Source of the DNA: Pseudomonadota bacterium
GTDB lineage: Bacteria; Pseudomonadota; Alphaproteobacteria; Rhizobiales; Tepidamorphaceae
Assembly (NCBI GenBank): GCA_023458595.1
Contig: JAEWYT010000148.1
Location: 1-30,965 of the forward strand
Length of the DNA stretch: 30,965 bases
Reading direction: 5' to 3'
The translations under genes and the position numbers were made by a program. The notes beneath the pieces are model-generated. The model saw only the letters and a program-made list of their open reading frames with translations. It did not search any database and had not been told where the DNA came from. Shown here in pieces: positions 17,346-24,805 of the stretch. How positions within the stretch are numbered: position 1 is the stretch's first letter; the number at the start of each line of letters is the position of its first letter.

Positions 17346-17786
17346 TCAATCCTCGATCCGTTTCAGCGCCTCGGCGTATTCGGGGTCCTCCTCGGTGGCA
17401 TAGCGCGGCAGGTCGTCGGCGAGCTTCAGCCAGGAGAGCATGGATTCGACGCCCCAATGCAGCGCCGGCGGCACCTGGTCGGGATCGTCCAGGCTGCCGG
17501 TGACGATGCCGGTCAGGCCGTCCTCGTGCGGATAGTCCATGGTGATCGGCGTGCCGCAATCCGGGCAGAAGCCGCGCAGGCCGATCGGCGAGGACCGGTA
17601 GACCTTCAATTTCCCGGTCATCCGCACATGGGCGCGCGGCACCGTGACGAAGCCCATGAAGGCGCCGCCGGACTGGCGCCGGCACATGGAGCAATGGCAG
17701 AGCGAGCCGCGCTCGCCGCGATAGTCGATCTCGTAGCGCACCTTCCCGCAGAGGCAGCCGCCCGTGAGTGTCTTCCGCTCGCTCAT
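17346..17786 (-). CDS. GFA-family (glutathione-dependent formaldehyde-activating enzyme-like) zinc protein
   Basis: A 146-aa protein of the GFA/CENP-V fold. Zinc ligands are visible in order: GGCLCGKVRY (C11, C13), CHCSMCRR (C30, C32, C35) and FCPDCGTP (C74, C77), the complete set for the two zinc sites of the family. The name-giving member, Gfa of Paracoccus, was reported to speed the reaction of formaldehyde with glutathione, but most homologues are uncharacterised, so the activity should not be assumed. No formaldehyde dehydrogenase is adjacent; the LigM-like enzyme in this window passes its methyl group to folate, so a link is only speculative. The ATG at 17786 starts directly before the first cysteine pair, as usual. 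Confidence 0.88.
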   Translation of the reverse strand: MSERKTLTGGCLCGKVRYEIDYRGERGSLCHCSMCRRQSGGAFMGFVTVPRAHVRMTGKLKVYRSSPIGLRGFCPDCGTPITMDYPHEDGLTGIVTGSLDDPDQVPPALHWGVESMLSWLKLADDLPRYATEEDPEYAEALKRIED

Positions 17787-17890
17787 TCGGTCCCGTCCCC
17801 GCCGGTCCTCCGTCGTCCACGAAGGCTAGACCGAAGGCTCGGGCGGCGGCAACCGCCGGGGACCGCCGCGCCGGCCCGCCGCCGGCCGGC

Positions 17891-18493
17891 CTACCACAGA
17901 TCGGGCAGCAGGCCGGTGATGCGCTTGACGAGACCGGGCTTCTCCGGCGCCGGGGGCACCGGGGCGATCACCATCGGCCGGCCCTCGACGCGTCCGACCT
18001 CGACCGGCGGGACGACGTCGGCGACCTTGCTGAACTCGTCGGATCCGGCATCGGTCGTCGCGACGCCTTGGGGTTCGGCCCGGGATTCGGCCCGGGGCCG
18101 GGGAGGTGTGTCGACGACGACCGGCGCGGGAAGCGCGGCCGCCGGAACCTGCACGACGGGCGCGGAAACGGCGGACGCGGAAACGGCGGACGCGGAGACG
18201 GCGGCGCTCGCCGTCCGCTCCTTCTCGAGCGCCTCGACCCGGCGGGTCAGCTCGACGATCCGGCCCTCGAGCTCGGCGCGCTGGTCGCGCGTCGCCGTGC
18301 AGGACCAGTCGGTCCCCTCCATGCGGCAGAGGTCGAACCGGCCGGTCCTGGTGTCGAGGCGGACGATCCGGTCGTTCACCTCCATGAGCTGGTAGCGGCC
18401 GTCGCCGGTGAGCGGATGGGGGGTCTCGGCTCGGGCGCCGACCGGCGGCAGCGCGGTCAGGGCGAGGAGAACGGGAAGGACGATCGGGCGCAT
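17891..18493 (-). CDS. Exported protein with short coiled coil, unknown
   Basis: A 200-aa protein. The signal peptide (MRPIVLPVLLALTALPPVGARA) decides the start at 18493, with 'ggag' seven bases upstream; the open frame runs further upstream into repeat sequence but shows no protein character there. The mature N-terminus GRYQLMEVNDRIVRLDTRTGRFDLCRMEGTDWSC... with two cysteines is a pattern I associate with hypothetical exported proteins of the order. It is followed by a coiled coil (RAELEGRIVELTRRVEALEKE) and then an Ala/Val/Pro-rich, probably disordered tail. The SASAV repeat in that tail comes from three 15-bp tandem units at 18161-18205. Function unknown. Confidence 0.7.
   Translation of the reverse strand: MRPIVLPVLLALTALPPVGARAETPHPLTGDGRYQLMEVNDRIVRLDTRTGRFDLCRMEGTDWSCTATRDQRAELEGRIVELTRRVEALEKERTASAAVSASAVSASAVSAPVVQVPAAALPAPVVVDTPPRPRAESRAEPQGVATTDAGSDEFSKVADVVPPVEVGRVEGRPMVIAPVPPAPEKPGLVKRITGLLPDLW
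18161..18205. repeat. 15-bp tandem repeat (3 copies) in a coding region
   Basis: Units 'cgcggaaacggcgga' at 18161-18175 and 18176-18190 are identical, and 18191-18205 differs at two positions. They encode the VSASA/AVSAS repeat of the exported coiled-coil protein. The unit is a multiple of three, so slippage would change tail length without a frameshift. Confidence 0.8.
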
Positions 18494-18847
18494 TCGCTTG
18501 CTCCGGCTCGAGAGACGTCGATGCCGGGTTTCGTGATGGCCAATCGGAGCGGAATTGTGGACGGATCGGGCCGATTTGCCGCTGATTGTGTCCCGCGGCG
18601 GGGTTTGACACGGATTGTTACAAATTTGCCGCGGCCGGAAGCGCGATACCCGGGTCGAGCCCCGGCATGACGACGAAACGGGGTGCGGGTGCCGAGTTCG
18701 CATGGGCCCTGGATCAGGTCCAGGGCACGGGTCTGTCGATGGGGCAGGGCCCGGGCGGCAAATGGAAGCGGCGTGTCCCGGACTTGATCCGGGATCCATG
18801 CAGCGCGCGCTTCCGACTATCGCCGCCCGGTCCGTGCCGCGCCGGCC
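18494..18847. repeat. Intergenic region with two-hairpin REP-like element, copy 2 (core 18707-18794)
   Basis: No gene is visible in these 354 bases. They contain 'ccctggatcaggtccaggg' (18707-18725) and 'tcccggacttgatccggga' (18776-18794), 69 bp apart start to start, the same two palindromes in the same order and at the same spacing as at 405-493. Sequence between the palindromes differs between the two copies. The element lies between leuC and the exported coiled-coil gene, both on the minus strand, in the place where leuC transcripts would end. The AT-richer part 18535-18630 is the likely promoter region of the exported-protein gene, but I see no convincing -35/-10 pair. Confidence 0.65.
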
Positions 18848-20263
18848 TCAGACCGCCTTCGGCCACTCGCGCACGTCGACGAAGTGACCGGCGACCGCGG
18901 CGGCGGCGGCCATTTCCGGCGAGACGAGGTGCGTGCGGCCCTTGAAGCCCTGGCGGCCCTCGAAATTGCGGTTCGAGGTCGAGGCGCAGCGCTCGCCGGG
19001 GCTGAGCTTGTCGGCGTTCATGGCGAGGCACATGGAGCAGCCCGGCTCGCGCCAGTCGAAGCCGGCGGCCCTGAAGATCGCGTCGAGGCCTTCCGATTCC
19101 GCCTGCTGCTTGACGAGGCCCGAGCCCGGCACGATCCAGGCCGTGACGTCCTGGTGCACCTTGTGGCCCTCGACGATGCGGGCGGCGGCGCGCAGGTCCT
19201 CGATGCGCGAGTTCGTGCAGGAGCCGATGAAGACGCGCTGCGGGCGGATGTCGGTGATCCTCGTGCCCGCCGTCAGGCCCATGTAGTCGAGGGCGCGGCG
19301 CTTGGCCTCGCGGCGGTGCTCGTCGGCGATCGCGTCGGGGTCGGGAACGACGCCCGTGACCGAAATGACGTCCTCCGGGCTGGTGCCCCAGGTGACGATC
19401 GGCGGCAACGCCGCGCCGTCGAGGCGGACGATGCGGTCGAACTCGGCGCCCTCGTCGCTCGGCAGCGTCTCCCAGTAGGCTCGGCCCATGTCCCAGGCCC
19501 TGCCCTTGGGCGCCATCGGCCGGCCCTCGATATAGGCATAGGTCTTCTCGTCCGGGGCGACCATGCCGGCCCGCGCGCCGCCCTCGATCGACATGTTGCA
19601 GACCGTCATGCGGCCTTCCATGGACATGTCGCGGAACACGTCGCCGGCGTACTCGATGACGTGGCCGGTGCCGCCGGCGGTGCCGATCTCGCCGATGATG
19701 GCGAGGATCACGTCCTTCGGGGTGACGCCCTCGGGCAGCCTGCCGTCGACGACGACCTGCATGTTCCGCGCCTTGCGCTGCATCAGCGTCTGGGTGGCGA
19801 GCACGTGCTCGACCTCCGAGGTGCCGATGCCGTGGGCGAGCGCGCCGAAGGCGCCGTGCGTCGAGGTGTGGGAATCGCCGCAGACGATGGTGGTGCCCGG
19901 CAGGGTGAAGCCCTGCTCGGGGCCGATCACGTGGACGATGCCCTGGCGGATGTCGTTCTCGTCGAAATAGGTGACGCCGAACTGCCTGGCGTTCTCGGCG
20001 AGCGTCTCGACCTGCAGGGCCGATTCCGGGTCGTCGATGCCGTGGCTCCTGTCGGTGGTCGGGACGTTGTGGTCGACGACGGCGAGCGTCTTGGCCGGCG
20101 CGCGCACCTTGCGGTGGTTCATGCGCAGGCCCTCGAAGGCCTGCGGGCTCGTCACCTCGTGGACGAGGTGGCGATCGATGTAGAGCAGGCAGGTGCCGTC
20201 CTCCTGCTCGTCGACCAGATGGTCGTCCCAGATCTTGTCGTACAGGGTTCTCGGCTTGGACAT
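18848..20263 (-). CDS. leuC: 3-isopropylmalate dehydratase large subunit
   Basis: With LeuD it isomerises 2-isopropylmalate to 3-isopropylmalate in leucine synthesis. The 471-aa length is normal. The [4Fe-4S] ligands are visible: C349 in FIGSCTNSRIEDL, and C409 and C412 in GCSMCLAMN. Other family blocks are MSKPRTLYDKIWDDHLV at the start, VCGDSHTSTHGAFGALAHGIGTSEVEHVLATQ, GTAGGTGHVIEYAG and MSIEGGARAGMVAPDE. The start is the ATG at 20263. leuD and leuB are not in the window. The region 20264-20354 upstream contains no obvious leucine-rich leader peptide. It is preceded on the same strand by a small ORF and the MFS gene but probably has its own promoter. Confidence 0.96.
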   Translation of the reverse strand: MSKPRTLYDKIWDDHLVDEQEDGTCLLYIDRHLVHEVTSPQAFEGLRMNHRKVRAPAKTLAVVDHNVPTTDRSHGIDDPESALQVETLAENARQFGVTYFDENDIRQGIVHVIGPEQGFTLPGTTIVCGDSHTSTHGAFGALAHGIGTSEVEHVLATQTLMQRKARNMQVVVDGRLPEGVTPKDVILAIIGEIGTAGGTGHVIEYAGDVFRDMSMEGRMTVCNMSIEGGARAGMVAPDEKTYAYIEGRPMAPKGRAWDMGRAYWETLPSDEGAEFDRIVRLDGAALPPIVTWGTSPEDVISVTGVVPDPDAIADEHRREAKRRALDYMGLTAGTRITDIRPQRVFIGSCTNSRIEDLRAAARIVEGHKVHQDVTAWIVPGSGLVKQQAESEGLDAIFRAAGFDWREPGCSMCLAMNADKLSPGERCASTSNRNFEGRQGFKGRTHLVSPEMAAAAAVAGHFVDVREWPKAV

Positions 20264-20354
20264 GGCGTTCTCGTTCTCTTCGATGTCAGGGGATGCCCGG
20301 ACCATGCGGGCGCGCGTTCTCGAACGGCCTGGCCGGAGCCGGCCGGAATTCGGA

Positions 20355-20567
20355 TCAGAGGATGCCGTCGGCCGCGTGCAGCAGCGGGTGGAAACGCCAC
20401 GGCAGCAGCGCATGGTCGTGCAGCGGCGCCGCGCCCGGGCAGCCCGGCAGGAGGCCGGCGCGCTGGGCCTTCACGGCGTGTTCGACGCTGAATTTCGGAC
20501 CATTCCGCATGGGCGCAACATAGGACTTGTCTCCGGAAACGGCAATCGGCGCGTAAGCCGTCTTCAT
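20355..20567 (-). CDS. Small ORF downstream of the MFS gene; possible methyltransferase remnant
   Basis: A 70-codon frame whose ATG overlaps the MFS stop codon by one base (TGATG), which favours translational coupling. I do not recognise it as a family. Its C-terminal part, LHDHALLPWRFHPLL, resembles the C-terminal LHEHDSLPWPAVPMM of the methyltransferase two genes upstream, a segment typical of that methyltransferase family, so this could be the tail of a decayed second copy. The first 30 codons have lower third-position GC than neighbours. It may equally be non-coding spacer. Confidence 0.35.
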   Translation of the reverse strand: MKTAYAPIAVSGDKSYVAPMRNGPKFSVEHAVKAQRAGLLPGCPGAAPLHDHALLPWRFHPLLHAADGIL

Positions 20568-21787
20568 CACGCCCCCCGGGCGGGTCGCGGGGCCAGCACG
20601 TGGGCGTTGCGGCCGGCGCGCCAGCCGGCGGCCGCGGTGAGCGCGGCGACCGTGACGAAGAAGGCGGCGGGAAGCGTCCAGCCGCCGCTCGCGTCGCGCA
20701 GCCAGCCGGCTCCGAGGGGCCCGGCGGCGGCGATCACGTAGCCGACGCTCTGGGCCATGCCCGACAGGTCGGACGCGGTCTGGCTGTCGGGCGAGCGCAG
20801 GATCATGAACAGGATCGCGAGCGCGATCGTCGCGCCGAGGCCGAAGCCCATGACCGTCGCGAAGACGACCGCGAGCGGCGGCGGGCCGAAGACGAGGCCG
20901 AGGAAGCCGAGCGCGCCTGCGCCGGCCGCGATCGCCGCGACGGCGCTCTGGTGGCGCAGGCGGGCGGCCAAGGAGGGCACGACAAGGGCCGTCACCATCT
21001 GGGTCGCGATCGCGAGCGCGGAGACATAGCCGGCGCGGTCGCCGCCGGAGCCGTGCTGCACCAGGATCAGCGGCAACAGCGCGAAGGTCGTGTAGGCGAG
21101 GCAGGATTGCAGGCCCATGAAGCAGGCGACCGACCAGGCGAGCGGATCGCGCCACAGGCGGCCGGGATGGGCGACGCGCGGGGCCGGCGACCGGCGGGCG
21201 AAGGCCCACGGGACCCAGACGAGGGCGGCGAGCGCGGCCGGGGCGCCCCAGGCCATCAGCGATGCCTGCCAGCCGCCGAGCGCGTCGCGCAGCGGGATCG
21301 CCGCGCCGACGCCGACGGCCCCGCCGAGGCAGAGGAACATCGTGTAGAGGCCGGTCATCAGGCCGGTATGGTCCGGGAAATCGCGCTTCATGATGCCGGG
21401 CACGAGCACCTGGACGATGCCGATGCCGAGCCCGGCGAGAACCATGCCGGCGACGAGGGCGGCGAAGCTGCCGGTCGCGCGCAGCACCGTGCCGACGGTC
21501 AGGACGACGAGCAGGGCGAGGATCACCCGCTCCGGTCCGAACGGGCGGGCGAGCCGCGCCGCCGTCGCGCCGAAGATGCCCAGGCAGAGCAGCGAAATGG
21601 TCGAGACGCTGCTCGCGAGCGCCACGTCGATGCCGAAATCGCGCATGATCTCGGGCAGCAGCGGCCCGGTGCTGGTCAGTGCCGGGCGCAGGTTGAACGA
21701 GATCAGGCCGATGGTCGCGCCGAGCGCGAGCAAAGCGAGCCGCGAGCGCCCGGCCGGCGCGCCCGGCATCGGCGCGGGCGGCGTCAT
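20567..21787 (-). CDS. MFS transporter, CynX/NimT-like
   Basis: A 406-aa inner-membrane protein with the pattern of 12 hydrophobic segments. The N-terminal GLISFNLRPALTSTGPLLPEIMRDFG is the hallmark of the CynX/NimT (cyanate/2-nitroimidazole transporter) branch of the major facilitator superfamily, and GTVLRATGSFAALVAGMVLAGLGIGIVQVLVPGIMKRDF is the matching helix 4-5 region. The substrate cannot be read from sequence; no cyanase or nitrile-related gene is near. Its ATG overlaps the methyltransferase stop as ATGA, so the two are translationally coupled. The combination with a methyltransferase could mean modification and export of one small molecule, which is inference only. Confidence 0.85.
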   Translation of the reverse strand: MTPPAPMPGAPAGRSRLALLALGATIGLISFNLRPALTSTGPLLPEIMRDFGIDVALASSVSTISLLCLGIFGATAARLARPFGPERVILALLVVLTVGTVLRATGSFAALVAGMVLAGLGIGIVQVLVPGIMKRDFPDHTGLMTGLYTMFLCLGGAVGVGAAIPLRDALGGWQASLMAWGAPAALAALVWVPWAFARRSPAPRVAHPGRLWRDPLAWSVACFMGLQSCLAYTTFALLPLILVQHGSGGDRAGYVSALAIATQMVTALVVPSLAARLRHQSAVAAIAAGAGALGFLGLVFGPPPLAVVFATVMGFGLGATIALAILFMILRSPDSQTASDLSGMAQSVGYVIAAAGPLGAGWLRDASGGWTLPAAFFVTVAALTAAAGWRAGRNAHVLAPRPARGA

Positions 21788-22605
21788 CCGGAGGTTTTCC
21801 GCGCGCTGAGGGAAAAGGCGAGAGGCGGTCCCGCGACGCCGTCGGGCATCCGGAACATGCGGTCCTCGCCCTGCCGCATCATCGGCACCGCCGGCCAGGG
21901 CAGGGAATCGTGCTCGTGCAGGAAGTCGAGCGCGAGGCCGGCCGCGACCAGTCCGTTCAGGACGTCGGACAGCGGGTGCATCCACTCGTAGCTGCGCTGT
22001 ACCCGGAGCGGCGAGCCGTCGCCGGCATAGGTTCCCGCCTCGTCGAAGGCGAGCGGCGCCTCGATCGGCGTGCGCCAATCGTATGCGACGACGAGCTTTC
22101 CGTCCTCCTCCTCGAACTGGCGCAGGAAGGGATGACCTTCCGCGAGGTACAGGTTTCCGCCCGGTGCGAGCAGGCTGGCGACGGTCGCGGCCCATTTGCG
22201 GATGTCCGGCAGCCAGATGATCGTACCCCAGGTCACGTAGACCATGTCGAAATCGCCCGCGAGCAGGGACCGGGCCTCGTAGACGTCGCCTTCGACGAAG
22301 CGGGCGGAAAGGCCGGTATCCTCGGCGAGGGCGCGGGCCGCCGCGATCGCGGAGGCCGAGAAGTCGAGCCCGGTCACGTCCGCGCCGCGGCGGGCAAGGC
22401 TCAGGCTGTCGAGGCCGAAATGGCATTGCAGGTGGGCGATGCGCCTGCCCGAGACGTCGCCGATCTCGGCCGTCTCGATCGGCATCAACGTATCGGCGCC
22501 GGCGCGGAAGGCGTCGATGGGATAGATCGACCCGGCGTCGCGCAGGTGGACGGCGACGCGCTCGTCCCAGTTGAGCCGGTTGGCGGCGGTGAAGTCGTCG
22601 GTCAT
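21784..22605 (-). CDS. Class I SAM-dependent methyltransferase
   Basis: A 273-aa Rossmann-fold methyltransferase. It begins TAANRLNWDERVAVHL, followed by motif I HLQCHFGLDSLSLARRGADVTGLDFS (58-83; D81 as the probable ribose-binding acid), an acidic FVEGDVYEA block, FDMVYVTWGTIIWLPDI (motif IV area), LLAPGGNLYLAEGHPFL and the C-terminal LHEHDSLPWPAVPMM. The start and C-terminus match a widespread uncharacterised small-molecule methyltransferase group; the substrate is unknown. The ATG at 22605 lies downstream of the rplS terminator, so this gene should start a separate transcript with the MFS gene. Confidence 0.85.
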   Translation of the reverse strand: MTDDFTAANRLNWDERVAVHLRDAGSIYPIDAFRAGADTLMPIETAEIGDVSGRRIAHLQCHFGLDSLSLARRGADVTGLDFSASAIAAARALAEDTGLSARFVEGDVYEARSLLAGDFDMVYVTWGTIIWLPDIRKWAATVASLLAPGGNLYLAEGHPFLRQFEEEDGKLVVAYDWRTPIEAPLAFDEAGTYAGDGSPLRVQRSYEWMHPLSDVLNGLVAAGLALDFLHEHDSLPWPAVPMMRQGEDRMFRMPDGVAGPPLAFSLSARKTSG

Positions 22606-22620
22606 GGCTCACTCTCGTCC

Positions 22621-22653
22621 TGAAAACGAAACGGGCGGCCCGATGGCCGCCCG
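22621..22653 (-). terminator. Rho-independent terminator of the ffh-rplS operon
   Basis: A perfect 9-bp GC stem, 'cgggcggcc' at 22632-22640 paired with 22645-22653 around a 4-base loop. On the minus strand it is followed by the T-rich 'gtttcgtttt'. It lies 29 bp after the rplS stop and 27 bp before the next start codon, so it should end the ribosomal transcript. Confidence 0.8.
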
Positions 22654-22682
22654 CTCGAAAACCCGATCGGAAGGAAGGACGA

Positions 22683-23405
22683 TCAGTCCTTCTTCTCTTC
22701 TCCGGCCGGCGCCTCGGCGGCGGGCGCCTCTTCAGCCGCCGGCTCGTCGAGCTGGATCTCGCCGGCGGTCGCCTCGGCGATCAGGGCGCGGGCCTGGCCG
22801 ATCCAGTCCTCGCGCTCGATGCGGCCCTTGAAGTCGAGCACCTCGTCGACCTTGGCGATGTCCTCGTCGGAGAAGTTGGCGATCTGCTCGAACTTGGTGA
22901 TGCCGAGCTTGTGGAGCTTCTCGACCAGCACCTCGCCGACGCCCTGGATCTGGGCGAGATCGTCCGGGGCGCCCTTCGGCTTCTTGAACAGCGCGGTCAG
23001 CTCCGCCGGCTTCGACTCCGCCTTGGCGCCCCTGGCGCCGGGACGGGTATCCACCTTCTCGGCGATGCGGGCCGACTTGCCGCGGCGCGTGCGCAGATAA
23101 TAGAGCTTCGCCCGGCGAACCTTGCCGCGGCGCTTGACCTCGATCGACTCGACGTTGGGCGAGTGGATCGGGAAGACGCGCTCGACGCCCTCGCCGTAGG
23201 AGATCTTGCGGACGGTGAAGCTCTCGTTGATGCCGTGGCCGCCGCGGGCGATGCAGACGCCCTCATAGGCCTGCACGCGGGTGCGCTCGCCCTCGACGAT
23301 GCGCACGTTGACGCGCAGCGTGTCGCCGGGCTGGAATTCCGGCACCGCGCGGGCGGCGGCGAGCTTGGCGGCGTGCTCTTTTTCGATTTCCTGCAGGATG
23401 TTCAT
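22683..23405 (-). CDS. rplS: 50S ribosomal protein L19 with C-terminal helix-hairpin-helix extension
   Basis: L19 sits at the 30S-50S interface. Residues 1-120 are a full L19 (MNILQEIEKEHAAKL, PGDTLRVNVRIVEGERTRVQAYEGV, SPNVESIEVKRRGKVRRAKLYYLR). The family normally ends near 115-130 aa, but this protein is 240 aa. Residues 146-212 form a helix-hairpin-helix-like domain (DDLAQIQGVGEVLVEKLHKLGITKFEQIANF...), and 216-240 are an acidic Ala/Glu tail. The same type of domain occurs, to my knowledge, at the end of ribosomal protein L21 in Hyphomicrobiales. The frame is continuous and ends with a stop followed by a terminator, so it is a true fusion in this sequence. The start is the ATG at 23405 with 'gaagga' upstream. 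Last gene of the operon. Confidence 0.95.
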   Translation of the reverse strand: MNILQEIEKEHAAKLAAARAVPEFQPGDTLRVNVRIVEGERTRVQAYEGVCIARGGHGINESFTVRKISYGEGVERVFPIHSPNVESIEVKRRGKVRRAKLYYLRTRRGKSARIAEKVDTRPGARGAKAESKPAELTALFKKPKGAPDDLAQIQGVGEVLVEKLHKLGITKFEQIANFSDEDIAKVDEVLDFKGRIEREDWIGQARALIAEATAGEIQLDEPAAEEAPAAEAPAGEEKKD

Positions 23406-23480
23406 GGTACTTAAGTCCTTCAAAGTCTGCGCGCGTCGCGGGCTCTTGGGGCCGCCGCCTGCGCTCGGGTTGGCGTTCGT

Positions 23481-24242
23481 CTACTTTAAACCGGTCGAAT
23501 TGTCGATACGTGCCGGGCGTTCCTCGGCTTTCCGGCCCTTGTCGTGAACGGCCCGATAGGCCGCCCACAGGTCCGGCCGGCGTTCCTTGGTGATCCGTTC
23601 CGCCTCGGCGCGGCGCCATTGGGCGACGCGGCCGTGATCGCCGGAAACGAGCACTTCGGGGATAGCCCGTCCTTCCCAGACCTGGGGCCGGGTGTAATGG
23701 GGATATTCGAGCAGGCCGTGCTCGAAACTCTCCTCGGCGGCGGAGGCTTGAGCGCCCATGACGCCCGGAAGCAGGCGCACGCAGGCGTCGATCAGCGCCA
23801 AGGCCGCGATCTCGCCGCCGGAGAGCACGAAGTCGCCGAGCGAGACCTCTTCCAGCCCGCGGGCCTCGACGACGCGCTCGTCGACGCCCTCGAAGCGGCC
23901 GCAGAGGAGGATCGCGCCGGGACCCTCGCTCAGCTCCCGCACGCGGGCCTGCGTCAGCGGCCTGCCGCGCGGGGACATCAGGAGACGCGGACGCTGCGGA
24001 CCGGTGGCGACGGCCTCGTCGACGGCGGCGGCGACGATGTCGGCCTTCATCACCATGCCCGGGCCGCCGCCGGCCGGCGTGTCGTCGACGGTGCGGTGGC
24101 GGTCGGTGGCGAAATCGCGCATGTCGAGGACGTCGAGCGTCCACAGGCCGGACTCGAGCGCGCGGCCCGACAGCGCATGGCCGAGCGGCCCGGGAAACAT
24201 GCCCGGATAGATGGTCAGCACGGTGGCATGCCATCCGCTCAT
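23481..24242 (-). CDS. trmD: tRNA (guanine-N1)-methyltransferase TrmD
   Basis: Makes m1G37 in tRNAs reading CNN codons and some others, which prevents +1 frameshifting; a SPOUT trefoil-knot dimer. The 253-aa length is normal. Motifs: RHRTVDDTPAGGGPGMVM (50-65), LLCGRFEGVDER (112-123), SLGDFVLSGGE (134-144), ALIDACVRLLPGVMG and PHYTRPQVWEG. The position equal to the catalytic Asp169 of Escherichia coli (TEDSF) is Glu171 here (AEESF); this may be usual in alphaproteobacteria. The ATG overlaps the rimM stop codon as ATGA, indicating translational coupling. The 75 bp between trmD and rplS contain no obvious terminator. Confidence 0.96.
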   Translation of the reverse strand: MSGWHATVLTIYPGMFPGPLGHALSGRALESGLWTLDVLDMRDFATDRHRTVDDTPAGGGPGMVMKADIVAAAVDEAVATGPQRPRLLMSPRGRPLTQARVRELSEGPGAILLCGRFEGVDERVVEARGLEEVSLGDFVLSGGEIAALALIDACVRLLPGVMGAQASAAEESFEHGLLEYPHYTRPQVWEGRAIPEVLVSGDHGRVAQWRRAEAERITKERRPDLWAAYRAVHDKGRKAEERPARIDNSTGLK

Positions 24243-24796
24243 CGTCCGTCCTCTCCGCCTTCCTCTTCCGGAGGCTCCTGGGACAGAAGTCCGTCCGGGG
24301 CCTCGATCACCACATGGCCGGCGGCGATATCGACCACCGGCACGATTTCCCGCGTGAACGGCACGAAGACCGTCCGCTTCCCGCCGGCGAGGCGCACCTC
24401 CAGGAGGTCGCCGCCGCCGAAGTCCTGCACCGCCGTCACCGTTCCGACCGTCTCGCCGGCCCCGTCGCGGACCTCGAGGCCGATCAGGTCGGCGTAGTAC
24501 CACTCGTCCTCGTCCGGCTCCGGCAGCCTGTCGCGGCCGACATAGAGCCGCCGGTTCTTCAGCGCCTCGGCCGCGTCGCGGTCGTTCACCCCCTTCAGCG
24601 CGGCGATCACCATGTCCTTGGCGATCCGGGCTTTCAGGATCTCGACCGTGCGGCCGTCCTCGGTCGTCAGCGGGCCGTAGGCGGCGATCGCGAGCGGATC
24701 CTCCGTCTCGCTCTTGATGCGCACCTCGCCGCGGACGCCGTGGGGGGCGCCGACCATACCGACGCAGACCCGCTTGTCGTCCGCCGCCTTGCCCAC
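24239..24796 (-). CDS. rimM: 16S rRNA processing factor RimM
   Basis: Assists maturation of the 30S head and binds ribosomal protein S19. The 185-aa protein has the N-terminal RimM barrel (CVGMVGAPHGVRGEVRIKSETEDP, 11-34) and the C-terminal PRC-barrel (EWYYADLIGLEVRDGAGETVGTV..., LLEVRL, FVPFTREIVPVVDI). An acidic tail follows (EPPEEEGGEDGR). The start is a GTG at 24796; no ATG precedes the barrel. It lies 9 bp after rpsP and overlaps trmD by 4 bp, the classical S16-RimM-TrmD-L19 order. Confidence 0.95.
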   Translation of the reverse strand: MGKAADDKRVCVGMVGAPHGVRGEVRIKSETEDPLAIAAYGPLTTEDGRTVEILKARIAKDMVIAALKGVNDRDAAEALKNRRLYVGRDRLPEPDEDEWYYADLIGLEVRDGAGETVGTVTAVQDFGGGDLLEVRLAGGKRTVFVPFTREIVPVVDIAAGHVVIEAPDGLLSQEPPEEEGGEDGR

Positions 24797-24805
24797 CGCG
24801 GCCGA

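Noticed and set aside
17346..18493. Formaldehyde-detoxification cluster around the GFA gene
   Set aside because: No alcohol or formaldehyde dehydrogenase, S-formylglutathione hydrolase or glutathione gene is adjacent; most GFA-domain proteins have no proven activity.
18884..20491. 535-codon open frame opposite leuC
   Set aside because: Antisense shadow of a clear leuC; composition (Ala, Val, Asp, Gly, Arg) and absence of motifs argue against a protein.
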